The notes beneath the pieces are model-generated. The model was not told the origin of the DNA and searched no databases. It saw nothing but the letters and a program-made list of their open reading frames with translations. 64,000 bases of DNA from Rhytidiadelphus loreus (Eukaryota; Streptophyta; Bryopsida; Hypnales; Hylocomiaceae): the NCBI GenBank assembly GCA_947034895.1, contig OX344764.1, positions 2,232,001 through 2,296,000 on the forward strand, in the 5' to 3' direction. Positions 48,092 to 60,384 of this stretch are shown one piece after another. The translations under genes and the position numbers were made by a program. Within the stretch, counting starts at the first letter, position 1. Every line of letters starts with the position of its first letter.

Positions 48092-48901
48092 TTAACCCCT
48101 AACTGCCTCATCGACCATATATGGTCGATCTGAAATTTCAGGCTCATTTTGAAGTGGGCAGTTAAATTCGTTTGCCCGTTTTAAAATTTGGGGGGGGCAG
48201 TTTTTAGGGTTAACTATTCAAAACTTTCATTTTTCACTGAAAAAGGTACATATTTGAGTGTTGAGAGGTCTCCAAAGCCATTTATGTCCATTAGTGGAAG
48301 AGTAAAGCTTGCTAATATTACTTCATTTTTCAACTTTGAGCAATTTCACTTGATTTGAGATCTAAAAACTTCCACTTATTCATTTGCTTTGAAAATGGTC
48401 CCAATCGAAAGAGTAAAGTGTTTTCATGATTTTCACCATTGAAAATTTAAACAAGCAAGTGTTGATTTGGAGTTATTTGTGAATTATACTTATTAAAAAA
48501 ATTGCATCTCAACAATTGCAAGGTGGATTGTGTAATGAGTTTAATAGCTTTTCAAGTGATATTAAGTTTTTTGAAAGGGTATTTTAGTGTGCTAACACAA
48601 TTTGTAGTTGTTCATGTCACTTCTAATCCCAAAAAGCTTTTATGTGCAAATTTCTGAAACATTGTGGAAAAGGACAACATATTAAAAATAGAAAACGAAC
48701 ATTTCTCTTATTATAATCTCACAATTCTTAAGGAATTTTGCACTCAGAATTGGTGTACATACTAATAAACAAGCTCTTTAAACATCCATGCGGTTAGATT
48801 TTGAAAAAAAATCATTTTGTTTCAATGGAGATAACTATAAGCCCATGTTCTTTTTTCATGGGAAAAACACACTTGGAAAGGCTTAGGCACTTAGGGGTTA
48901 A
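48092..48901. mobile_element. TTAA-flanked (piggyBac-like) element, copy 3
   Basis: 810 bp. The left end TTAACCCCTAACTGCCTCA pairs with the right end, whose complement is TTAACCCCTAAGTGCCTAA. The palindrome TCGACCATATATGGTCGA occupies 48111-48128, directly inside the left end. Near the right end it shares a phrase (ATGCGGTTAGATTTTG) with the CGGTCAAA phrases of copies 1 and 2. No ORF. Confidence 0.75.
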
Positions 48902-48956
48902 GGGGAATGACAAATAGAGAATTGTTATTAGTAACAAACCACTTCCTAATCCACGG

Positions 48957-49442
48957 TTGCTAGCATGTGAGCCTAGGATCTTGAACCCATGAGCCTAGGA
49001 GCCTAGGTTCTTATGTTATAGTTACCTACATTATAGGCAACTTCTATAATTATAGGATATCTATATTATAGGTGTTTATGTTGTAGGTACCTATGTTATA
49101 AGTACTTTTCATGTTATAGGATGTTTATGTTATAGGTACCTAATTATATCATAGGTGTCTATGTTATAGGTACCTATGTTTTAGATACCTTCCATGATTA
49201 TAGGATATTTATATTATAGGTACCTATGTTTTAGATACCTTCCATGATTATAGGATATTTATATTATAGGTGTCTATGTTATAGATACCTACGATATGTT
49301 ATAAGCACCTTCTATGATGATAGGGTACTTAAATTATAAGTATGTATGTTATAAACACCTTCAATAGTTGTAGAGTACCTACTTACACGTAGGCTCAAGG
49401 CTTTTAGGCTCACGTTTCTAAGCTCACATACTAATGTTGTTG
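48957..49442. mobile_element. Fold-back element filled with a palindromic minisatellite
   Basis: 486 bp. The outer inverted repeats start near TTGCTAGCATGTGAGCC on the left and end CTCACATACTAATG on the right, with repeated GAGCCTAGG/TAGGCTC motifs. Between about 49010 and 49385 lie tandem copies of a roughly 12-35 base unit based on the palindrome TAGGTACCTA (TTATAGGTACCTATG). The 15-base direct repeats CTTCCTAATCCACGG (48942-48956) and CTTCCTAATCCAAGG (49443-49457) flank it, a possible target duplication. Confidence 0.65.
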
Positions 49443-49457
49443 CTTCCTAATCCAAGG

Positions 49458-51406
49458 TATGGTATAGATTCAAGATTGGAATGTACTCTCCACGACTCTA
49501 GCCATTGTTCAATAGACTTTGGTTTAGGTTTTCTAGTAAAAAAACACTTAGTTTATATTAGCCTCCAAAAAATAGAACTGTTCTTATAAAGGAGCTTGCA
49601 ACAACAACTAATAGAACACATGAAATCCAAAACATTAGGGTGATTGCAAGAAAGATTTTTTACTATTTTTTATCACACTTTGCATGCTAGAGTGTTTTTA
49701 AGTATAACTTTGGGAGCGAGTCATCATTGTAAAATTGGCCAAAGTTCGTACCATCATTATAAAAAGTTTTAAATTTGTGTCAAATTCAAATATAAGTTTT
49801 GGTGGTTTACTTTGGTGATTGTTTTTGGTACAAAATCATCTTCAAAGAATTGTCACAAATGGCTACATTTAGTTTATTTTTAATTTTTAATTTTTTTACA
49901 AATTGAAATTGTCAAAGTTCTATTTTTTACTAAATTCCTATTACATTTAGTGTTTTTTTCAATTTCTTCAATTTCTTCTAATGAGGGAATTATTCTATGC
50001 TTGATCTTTCAAATGTACATTCACCATAACTGTGAAAAGATGTTTATTTTGTGTCCTTTGGACAATTCCTAGGAGGCCTCAAGAATGGAGAGAATTTTGG
50101 GGGGTAATTGTGCACTATAGTACACAAAGTGCACTATAATGAAAAACTCTTTTGGTATAAATTTGTTAATTTTGAACACTTGGAGACTTTTTTAATTTTT
50201 TTGGGGGACAAGTCAAGTAGCCTAGGTGGCCCTCCAAATGGCCTCTATTGTAAGTTTGATATGCATTTATTGTAAACATTTTTCAAGTTTATTAAAACAC
50301 TACCTTCTAGTGCCTTGTAGCAAATCAAAACTTCCATACCATAGTGCGCAACATCCTTTTACCAAAAGGTGTTGAATACTCCCCCATTACCATATTTTTT
50401 TACTTTTCCCTATAAAAAAATGGCAAATCCATGGATCACCATGTAGTGTATTTTGACAATTTCTTACCCCTTTCTCTTTATTTCAATTTTAGACATAAAA
50501 TTAACCTTTTTTTGAATTTGAGGAAAATAATAAAATGAAGCTTACCAAGTCTAATATTCTTTCCAATTTGAAATTTTAGCTTTGACAAGACCAAACCTAT
50601 TACTAAATAATGTACTTTACCAAAAATGATCTTGGTTTATGAACCAATTATAGGTGCACTCTTCATTTCTACAATAATCTTGAAAGTCATCCAACAACCA
50701 CTTTTTGGCCTTGACATTCTTCCATGGTTAAGACATTTGCCACATCTTATCAATTTAAAAAAAATGTCCACAATTGTTAGGGTTTACAAAATTATATGAG
50801 AAATTCATTCATACTCATGAAAATCTCATTATAAATAGATTTGATTCTTGTACCCAAAGATGTCTCCAAAGCTCTATACATCTCCCCAAATCACAATCCT
50901 AAACAAGTAGAATACGTTAAAATCCTTACACAGTAATACATTTAGTATCCTCAACCTTAACAAGTCCTTGTACCATAGCACCAAGGAATTATCTCCACGA
51001 GATGGTCCCTGGGACCAAAGAATTACCAAGAGTATCCCTCCCGCAGAACAGGAATCCCAAGAAATTGGGCCTGGAATACCTTCCCAAGCCCTAATCTAGA
51101 GCTACATTAGAAAAAAAACACGATATTTCAAAGAGATCTACCGGCCTCAACTCACTAATAAAGACTCCGAGATGCACCTTGAATTTCAAAACCATTTACA
51201 CCCCTACCAGATAACTCAGACCATCCTGTGGACTCTAGAATGTGACCATCCTTCCTGCAAACATTTCAACAGCCGCAAAGCATTTCGACATTCAACGGCG
51301 AAGCAGAAACAATCCGAAATGCAAAAAACTCTGACCATGTTTTGATTGAAAGAGCCGGGACATTGAATGGAACGCTACATACAGACAGCGATAACACTAA
51401 AACAAC
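49458..51406. other. Intergenic DNA
   Basis: No gene in 49458-50800. From about 50880 the composition rises toward that of the ribosomal protein gene, whose 3' UTR probably covers the last few hundred bases. Confidence 0.4.
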
Positions 51407-52172
51407 CTAGACATTCTTCAGCTTCGCCATTTTGGAAGGAGGCCATTTGCCTTTCTTCCTGAGCTTCCGCTTCCTCACCAACCTCTTCCGTCGAAGCTCA
51501 GCCTTTTTGGCTTTCCTCTTCAGAAGCTCGGCTTCCGAGAGCATGGTAGTAATGGCAGGCGCTGGCTCCTCACCAGCATCATCACTTGTGGACGCCTCGA
51601 TGACGTCCTCCGCAGCTTTGACGACGACGGTCCTCACACGCGGATTGCTGTATCCCGTGTTCGATACAATCGCGTCACCTATTCCGATTCAAATTCCCCG
51701 AAACTCATCAATACCATCCTCAAATGCGCGGAGTCTAAACTAGACCGGAAGTTGAGTTAATTAACTCACAAGCACAAAAGCAAAATCTAATGGTTACGAT
51801 CATATTTGGCAGCTCACGATTCCAAAACCTAGCCTACGAGAAAAAATTTAAAACGTCATAACTTCTTCATACACTCACGAAATTATACGATTTTTAGCAC
51901 ATTGGGATCCTCTCGAAAATGCGAACAAGATCCACAAGAAAATTTAACCTCTAAGAAGAGGAATGCGACGAGAATCAGTTCCCGAGGTTTAACCCTAGTT
52001 CTCAGTCAGAAGAGTGACGGAATTGAACGGCAGAACTTGACTTACGTGAGAAAGGAGCGAGAGCGGGTTTCCACTGCGAGCCCGAGGAGGACGACGAGGT
52101 GCAGGCGGACGAAATTGAGAGCGAAGCAAGGGAGCCCACCACGGTGAAGCTGCACGAGAGCGCCATCGCCAT
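51407..52172 (-). CDS. PSRP5: Plastid ribosomal protein PSRP5 (cL37), 2 exons
   Basis: A small, very basic plastid-specific protein of the chloroplast 50S subunit. Exon 1 is 52172-52046, starting MAMALSCSFTVVGSLASLSI, a typical chloroplast transit peptide, with donor C|GTAAGT. Exon 2 is 51678-51407, acceptor AATAG|GTGACG. Phases agree and give 132 aa. The C-terminus, KKGKWPPSKMAKLKNV, and the preceding KRK-rich helix match the conserved tail of angiosperm PSRP5. Exon 2 contains an acidic stretch (about residues 65-80), as in homologues. The upstream ATG (MCDFAPFV) is possible but less likely. Confidence 0.92.
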
Positions 52173-53132
52173 CACGAATGGTGCAAAATCACACAAATGG
52201 GAAGTCCTCTTGGAAGGAAGGCGCTACGCTCGCTGTGGATAACGGAGAGAGATAGGATGAAGAAATATACTATACGGAGTAGGTAATCCGTATCCGATAA
52301 ATACGACGGATACAGACTGATGGTGTGGATGAATACCCTGGATGACTTTAGCTCTTTATCGTCCAAATCCATTTGTGAATTTTTGAGCAATATTGCTTAT
52401 GTCTTTGTACAAATGTATTACTCTGTTTTTATTGACTTCAGTTTTCATCAATTTTGTAATAAAGAAACCAAGTTTAGTTTTTTAAAGATTCAACCATTGT
52501 TTTTGGATGAATGAGGAGTTGTTTGAACAAATCTTTGTTTGGAAATATTATATTCATCATCAAGAATATGGAGTTTGTGGAGCACTTAGGATTAACCTTG
52601 AAAAAGAGTTGGCATTCACTAGGTGGATTATGTATGATTTCAAGATTCACTTTAGGAGTTCTAAAAAACAAATGAAGTACATCCAAGTATGTTGAAAAGC
52701 CATTTTTGTCTATTATTAAGGTATGTTAATATCTTTCTCACTTGTTACTTCATGCCTTTTGTATAAGGTTGTTAATCAATTCATGTAGGAATAGAAAAAA
52801 AAGTGAAAATTCGGAAAAATGATGACCTAATGTTTAGATTCTAGCCATAGTTTGATTTACCTTAAAAGTTCCGTATCTCCATTCTCCTTCCTACAAAAAT
52901 ATCCTCTCCTACATCAAATCCTTTATGTTTCATCCATTCCTTGAAAATAGAAACAATTTGAAATTCATTCTCTACTTTCTCTTCTTATTACACTTTTTTT
53001 GTCAAATAGCATACAAATGAGATGATAGGGAGTTCAAAGAACATAAAAGGGAGATCACTTTTCAAATTCTTGCACCATTAAGTATTTAATTCATCTCAGA
53101 TTATTTAATTAATCTCAACTGACATTGATAGC
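52173..53132. other. 5' flank of PSRP5 and intergenic DNA
   Basis: 52173-52320 is the probable 5' UTR and promoter of PSRP5. Beyond it is AT-rich DNA; ORFs at 52320-52514 and 52507-52695 match no known family and overlap a dispersed repeat shared with about 39990-40060. Confidence 0.45.
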
Positions 53133-53836
53133 CAAGTTTAGGGCCAATTTTGGATATGCAACTATAAATATCAATTTGAAATCCATAGTTTGTTGATATT
53201 GTACCTAAAATATGCCTCCAAAACATAAACTAAGATAGTGTACCCTACTATCAAGGTCAGCATCATTATTTAAATAAATAAAATCAAGAGTTAAACTCTT
53301 TAGGGAGGGAAAAAAACAAATAAAGTTACAAGTTCATAATAAGAAATGGGTCAAGTGTCAAAATTCAAGCAATTGAATGTCAAAATTTTAATAGTTTGAT
53401 TTTCAGTAAAGTATCACATCAAACCCTCAAATTTCAAGATGCTTTTATATGGTGATGTATGAGGCTATTTTCATTGGTATGTTAAAAAATGGAGTGATGA
53501 GGTCATTTTTATAGTGAAGTTTATTGTTCTTTATCAATCCTCAAAAGTTATGGGATATTTGAAGCAAATTGAGAACTCAAAGAAAAAACAAAGTAACCAT
53601 GTTCACATTGGAACTTCTGACCTCATTTAAGCACTATAAATCAAATTTCTTCAAAATGCAATTAACCAAAAAAACATGAAAAATTAAATTAAATTTCACC
53701 TCCAAAAATCCAATCATTTGTAATTTGTAATCTTTAGTAGAAAGTTATAGAGGTCTGAAGTTAAATTGTGAAAGCAATTATTGCATTATTTTGACTTGAC
53801 TATGACTATGAGTGAGTTGAGCTCATTCATGTCTTA

Positions 53837-54396
53837 AGGTAGTGTGCTCAAACGGTCACTTCAGGGGCTATTGGGCCTTTCTGATGGTTTTCAGATGCCT
53901 GAAAATATTTTCCCTTATTTTTTAGTTGAAGAAAAATTGATGTTGAATCTAACACATGTGGTTTTATATTTTTTGGAGCATTTATGAATTACTTATGAAT
54001 TTTCAAAAAATTCTATGATAGACACCTATTTTTTATCATAGGCCTTGCAAAACCTACATACACAGTCTGAAAAAAGATATGGCTTGACAATAAACAAGCA
54101 CTATAATATTCAAAAATAATATACAATGTTCATAAATGCAACCATTACTAAACTTAAACGGACCCAAAAAAAATTAACATTTGTAAGAAGGCAATTGGGC
54201 AATCAATTCTCATTTAGAAAAATTAAATGGCACACCTTGGCTTTCAAATGAACTCCCTTACTCTTATTCCAACCATTAAAAAATCTTAATTATGCTCTCA
54301 AATTGTTGGCAATCCATTTTAAAACCACTTACTATCCATTTTAGAACTCCCTATAGGTTGTTTGAATAAGAGGGTCACAATAAGAATCCCCTCCTA
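53837..54396. mobile_element. TA-site insertion in the left arm, AGGTAGTG family
   Basis: Starts AGGTAGTGTGCTCA after TA (53835-53836) and is homologous over its first ~220 bases to the complement of 31240-31467. The right side ends before TATAATTCC, but no matching TIR is visible there, so the right end is altered or a second insertion is present. The right arm of the inverted repeat (about 56922-56930) shows the site without it. Confidence 0.6.
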
Positions 54397-56110
54397 TAAT
54401 TCCTATATTCCACATGGATTGTTGTACCTCATACTTTTCCACTTTTATAAATCACTTGACTTCTCTCCACAAATCAATTGTGAAAAGTGTTGTGAAATGC
54501 ATGTACAATAGGTTACATTTGTACAAAATGGATTATTGAAAAGATTATTTTTTTCAGTACTAGTAGTTAGAAAAGTGCTAGTTCAACCATTTTTTTCAAC
54601 TTTAATTAATTATTTGCCATAAAATGTTGACCTTAATGGTTGGGTATAGTAAGGGACTTTGATGTGTGACCTTAAGCATACTCTCAATTGTAAAAAATAT
54701 TGTTGGGTATTTGTTCCCTTGGTGAGTTGCACTCTTTCTTTTTATCAATGGAAATTGTCCATAGGTTAAAAAGAAAAGCATACTCTCAACATATATAGGC
54801 CCAAAAAAATGGACAAATCAATTTGTTTTTTCCAATACTATTTCTTCATAATGTTACAAATTCTAGTATACTATGCAAATTTATAATACATAGATTGTGA
54901 CATTAATCCATGAAGGTCTTTAAATTATGACAAATTTCTAAAATTATATTGATGTCTTATAAAGGGAAATTCAATCCAACAAGATGTTTTAGCAAAAATA
55001 AATTTTAAATGTTATAAACTAAAATTCATATATTTATATCTACAATTGTATTGTTGGATCTATAATTGTTATAACCAATATTCATTAATAAAATTTTATC
55101 CAAAAACTTGTAGATTCAACAATTTCACAAGGGTTTTTGGCTACAACTTTGAACTATAAAATTTTGATGTTGACAACTTTGAGGTTTCTTATATTACTCA
55201 TATATTAAGTAAATTTTGAATGTGAAAAAGTTAATATTTGAAGTAAATGTATTACGCCAGTAACCTGTAGAATATTTGCAATGAAGATTTGTTGGAATTT
55301 ATCATGCAAATGTTATGAATTAGTATAAATGTTCTAATACATAAACTATATGAATGAAAATAAAAAGTCTTTGTACCAAGAGACATTTCTGAATTCAAGG
55401 TAACTATATACTTTAACCCTAGGAAGGATGGACATGCGACTACTAACTAAAGTTCAAGCCTCATTGTTGTATTTGCTACCATTTTTGCAACTAGATACTA
55501 ATAAAGATTTTATATTTATTTTATAGAGATTAAAACATATGTCTACTACATGTCATTCAAATTTCAAATTCTTTTGGAAAATCTTGAAATTATTGGGAAT
55601 TTTTTAAGAAGAAAATGAAAAAAATTCATATCAAATACAAAATGTACACTAAAAAAATCTGAAATTCTTTCCATAAATGTATATTATAGTTTATAAACCA
55701 AAGTTATCATGTCACTTTGAATTAGAAAATTAACAAACCATAGTTATAGGCCCAAAGTTCATATTGCTATAAAATATTAAAATATATAAAATTACCAAAA
55801 TTTCCAATTGGAATAGAAGATAAATTTAATAAGCTTCATTTCGTTAGTTGGTATAAAATTCAAAAAATATCATTTTTATGGCTAAAATTCACATCAAGAG
55901 TAAATAGCAAGAATTGGCCAAAATACACTAAAAGGGTGATCCATGGATTAAGTATCTTCTTCTTTGAAAAAGTCAATTACACCATAATGAAGGAATTTGT
56001 AATACTATTCACTGAGAATGTATTCAAGCAACTTCTAAAGAATATTGGATTAAAAAAAACATTTTTTTTCCCTCCTACAACCTTAGATGAAGTCATCCAT
56101 CCTATACTTA

Positions 56111-56606
56111 AGGTGGGTACACCCATTATGGCGCACTGCCTTAAAGCACACCCTAGATTAAGCTTTTAAATGGTGTAGTTATTTACTAAAAATTGTCAGT
56201 GAGTGAATATGGTGGTTCATCAAAGAACCATTGGCCATTTTGGTATTGGTGACATGCTTCTAAACTCACATCACATGTTGATTTGTTTCTCTAGAAGGTA
56301 ATCATTATAATCTCTTCTTTCAAACACATGGACAATTCCCATTGATTATTGACAAGCTTTTCTATTGCTTGTTGGTTACTAATTTGTTTTTGTTTTTCAT
56401 TGTTTTAAACACGATTGCAACTCCATTTCTTATCATTCTAACACCTTGGGAGGGGAACTTTGTGCATGTGATTGCTGAAAAGAAGTCATTTTTTGTGCAT
56501 TTCTTCCTTTTCTACACATCTCTTTACAAACCTGTATGCCCTATTACCCACTTAGCCTTTAAATTACTCACAACCCAATTTGTCGCACTTTAGGGTGTAC
56601 CCACCT
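56111..56606. mobile_element. TA-flanked MITE, AGGTGGGTACACC ends
   Basis: 496 bp with ends AGGTGGGTACACCC and GGTGTACCCACCT flanked by TA (56109-56110 and 56607-56608). The repeats continue inward more weakly (GGCGCA/TGTCGC). It lies inside the spacer of the large inverted repeat. The ORFs inside resemble no transposase. Confidence 0.7.
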
Positions 56607-57663
56607 TAGTTAGTGTCCAAGTTCTTGTAATTATTCTTTTGGAATTAACTATGAATATTGGAAGTATTGATATTCAGATAGTACATACCATACATGGCTA
56701 TTAGGGTCAACATTTCATACTAAATAATTAATGAAAGTTTAAAAAAATAGTTGGACTAGCACTTTTCTAACTAATATAAAACATATTCTTTCCTAGATTC
56801 CAACAACTATACATTTGTATCCTACATGTTTTCACAACACTTTCATGACTAGTTTGGAAGAAAAGCCAAGTGATTTATAGAAGTGGAGAGGTATGAGGTA
56901 CAACATTCCATGTGGGATATGGGAATTAAGACATAAAAGAGCTCAATCACTCAAAGTCATACTATAGTCAAGTCAAAATAATGCAATAATTGCTTTCACA
57001 ATTGAACTTTAGACCTCTATAACTTTCTATTAGGGATTCCAAATCACAAACGGATTTTAAGTGGTGAAATTTAACTTGATTTTTCACATTTTCTTGGTTG
57101 ACTTCATTTTGAAAAAAAATTGATTTACAATGTTTAAATGAGGTCAAAAGTTCTGATTTTAACACAATTACTTTATTTTTTCTTTGAGCTCCCACTGTGC
57201 TTCAAATATCCCATAACCTTTGAGAATTTATGAAGAACAATGAACTTCACTATAATAATGACTTCATTACCTCTTAGCAACACATCAATGAATATAGCAT
57301 GTATCACTGTAAAACAATATCTTGAAATTCGAGGGGTTGATGTGTTACTTTACTACTAATTATACTATTAAAAGTTTGACATTAAGTGACTTGAATTTCA
57401 CCATTTAACTCATTTCTTATATACTTAGGAGTTTTCAATATTTTCAATATTTAGAAATTTTCAATATTCTTTTTTACCCCCCAAAAGAATTATTTCAAAA
57501 AGAATTCAACTTTTGATTTTTTATTCAATTAATGCCAACCTAAATATTTGGCTATACTATCTAAGTTTATATTTGGGGGGCATATTTTAGGTACAATATC
57601 AATAAACTATCAATTTCAAATTGATATTTACAACTACAAATCAAAAATTGGTCCTAAACTCTT

Positions 57664-60109
57664 TTCTTTAAAGGTTAGTTGTACATCTAAATAAGCATAT
57701 ATAAGGGTTGATTTTAGCAACTAATAGCAAGGTTGAAATTTGATGCACTTACTTTATTCATCTTTAAATATTAACATTCATGCATGGAAACGCTTTTAAT
57801 TACATTTGAAGTCAATGGAAATTGCTTTGAACACCTTCAAATATTCTTCAAAGTTTCTATTATACCTAGTTAATGGTAGGCTTGTCAAATTTGAGTTACT
57901 CAAATTAATCCCTCATTCTAATTGATCAATTTACTATTTATCAAGATGTGCTTGGTGTACAAGGGTGTAAAATAAGATATTGGAGGTTCTTTAAGAATAA
58001 TTGTGAAAGTATAAGGGTATTTGCATTCTATAGTATACAAATTTCTTTCATCACGATGTACTAATATATAGAGTTTCAATAAACTTGAAAAATGTGAATG
58101 AGAATTGCACATTGAATTTGAGGTAGAAGACAATTTGAAGGGAGAGGGGACACTTCGGCTACTTTATCCACACCCCAAAAAATTTAAAATTTTTGTTTGT
58201 TCAAAATTGGAAGATTTACACCCAAAGAGTGTTTTGTCACAACACTTTTTGCACACTAAATTTAGAAATCTCATTGAAAACTATTGTGATAATTTTGATA
58301 TCTTTTAATATAATTTTTCACAATTGAAATAATTATATTTTCAAATTCTCACTATTTTAGATTTTTTTGAAATTTTATATTCAATTTTGAAGCTCACAAT
58401 CTTAAATTATATTTTAAAGGTTAGAAAAGTATACATACATTTTGAATTTTTAACTTTTTATTCTAATGTTTATTTTATGCAAATTGTGAGGACAAATTTC
58501 TCTTGAATTTTTTGTTGAAGGTCATGAATTATTTGTGGAAAAAGGGTGGATATGCTAGTGCATATTTGAGTTCAATATTGCAATTCCAATGCAAAACTAG
58601 TGTGAATCAAGCATTCTATGCACCTCAAGTGCATTGTGGGATTTTTTAGACTACAATGTGCAATTACCTACAACATATTATTTTTGGACCAATTCACACT
58701 CAAGTCCAACCAAATTTTTAAAACCTTATTAGTTGAGAGTTGAAAATTGAGACTTCACACTTTACATTAGCTAAAGTCCTAAATACCAATGCAATTAGAG
58801 ATAGCAATACTTTTTAGAAGTTTTGGCACCAAAAGAAGGGGACTCTGAGTAAGAGTCGATATTCTATATTGGCTAGATCCAACACTTTTTCAAAGTTTCA
58901 ATTATTGTTTTATATATATTATGATAAAAATAACACTAAATGAAGCATTTTTGTAGGTCGAATTTGAAGACAAAAAAGAACATCATAGATTCTTTACTTA
59001 TCCTTTAAAGTTTTAAGGAGACTACTATAAGCTTTTTCAAAACTTCGGCAAGCTCTTTTGAAAATTTTGAAATTTTGTTCTAGATTTTAGGTTAGCTCCT
59101 AATCATTACGTTTTACACATGAAACTTTGTTTCATGTTAATATATTAAATATTGCCAAAGTTATAAGGACTTATGTGATTTCAATGTCAAAGTGGGAAAC
59201 TAAAAATATACATTATTAAAAAATTTCATTTGATTGGATTGACTACTAGTAATACTTGCACAAAAAAATTTATTCCATCCTAATCCGACTACAATAATGA
59301 GATGAGAGACAACGAGCAAAACAAATCACAATTCTATTCTACACATCATTTTTTGAACTCAATTAGAATTTTTTCAAATCAATCAATCAAAATTAGATGT
59401 TTGTTGCTTTCTAAAACATTTTCACCATTGGAATTGACAAATTTTTATTTTATTCCAAAGTTAGTATTGATTTGGGTTTCTCTTTCATCATGTACCATCT
59501 TCCACTTAATAATTTATTTAAAGATGAATATGAGATTATTTTTTGTTAATTTTTTTTTGTTTTCAACCAATTTCCAACATGTGGACTAAATTGAACAATC
59601 AAATAATGGAATTCACTTTTTTTTTTTTAAATATTGAAAGACAAAACTTCACCTTTGGGAAGGGCAAGAAAAAACTATTTTTTGAAGTCTAGGCATTGTA
59701 ATCTTGCAGCCAAAAGGGAGAATGCACTTTGAAATTTTGGTAAGATATATTTCAACAAGCTCACCAAAAGATCGTGCGGTTGAATTTATAAAAGAATGAT
59801 GAAGATCTTAGCCTTACTTTGCTATTGAGTATTTTAAAGCTTTGTTTTGGTTTCTACACATCAAAGAACTTTCATTAGGGGTTGAAGTTCCCCCAAAATA
59901 TTAAAAAAAAAGAATTTGGCTTATATTTTGATATATCTTCTCCATACAATTTTGTAGGTGAGAAATTCATTAGATTTAGAGTTAAGACTTTCATTTTTAT
60001 GCCATGAAGGTTCAAATCCCACATATAATATTTTTGATTCACCTTCTACAACCCAAGGAAGTTGAGATTTGAATACTTTGGGTGGGACTTTGAGAATTGG
60101 AATTGGGAC
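57664..60109. other. AT-rich intergenic DNA
   Basis: No gene recognised. 59630-59840 is a diverged relative of 42830-43030. Short ORFs (59302-59589 and others) are low-complexity and match nothing known. Confidence 0.4.
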
Positions 60110-60112
60110 TTA

Positions 60113-60381
60113 GAGCATCCCCACCAATCTGTTTTGTATTCCTAAAAATTTAGGAAGAAGACCTCAGATGGGGATGGGGATGGGGATACAGAAGCTTGCA
60201 CGCACCAATCTTGAAACAAGATCTCTACCCCAAATTTATTGAGAACTCGGTAAAAGTTGGGCCCAATTCTCTATATTCAAGCGCATATAGAGAACACGTG
60301 AGGTCTCGTCCCTATAAAGTCAAGGTTGACTGGATTGAGGTCCCGAGTTTAGGGAAAGAGAACTCCCTGGTGGGGATGCTC
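60113..60381. mobile_element. Harbinger-like (Tourist-type) MITE
   Basis: 269 bp with ends GAGCATCCCCACCA and TGGTGGGGATGCTC (14 bp, perfect) flanked by TTA (60110-60112 and 60382-60384). The TTA duplication and GAGCATC start fit PIF/Harbinger-type MITEs. A short GGGGAT tandem run is near its left end. It lies directly upstream of the gene-like leader of the AP2 gene. A degraded relative is at 8562-9226. Confidence 0.8.
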
Positions 60382-60384
60382 TTA

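Larger units (their letters stand above)
53133..57663. repeat. Large inverted repeat, arms of about 1 kb
   Basis: The left arm, 53133-53836 plus 54397-54660, is the reverse complement of the right arm, 56690-57663, with moderate divergence. Shared landmarks: GCAATTATTGCATTATTTTG (left, 53775) against its complement near 56980; ATTGTACCTAAAATATGCC (left, 53197) against its complement near 57585. The arms enclose about 2 kb containing a TA-flanked MITE. The left arm is interrupted by a 560 bp insertion. A single diverged arm occurs near 23.2-23.5 kb. No transposase was found. Confidence 0.7.

Noticed and set aside
48092..48901. TTAACCCCTAA ends as degenerate telomeric repeats
   Set aside because: They occur once per end, inverted relative to each other, with TTAA borders; tandem TTTAGGG arrays are absent.
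49010..49385. CRISPR-like array
   Set aside because: The repeats are contiguous and palindromic without unique spacers, and the genome is eukaryotic.
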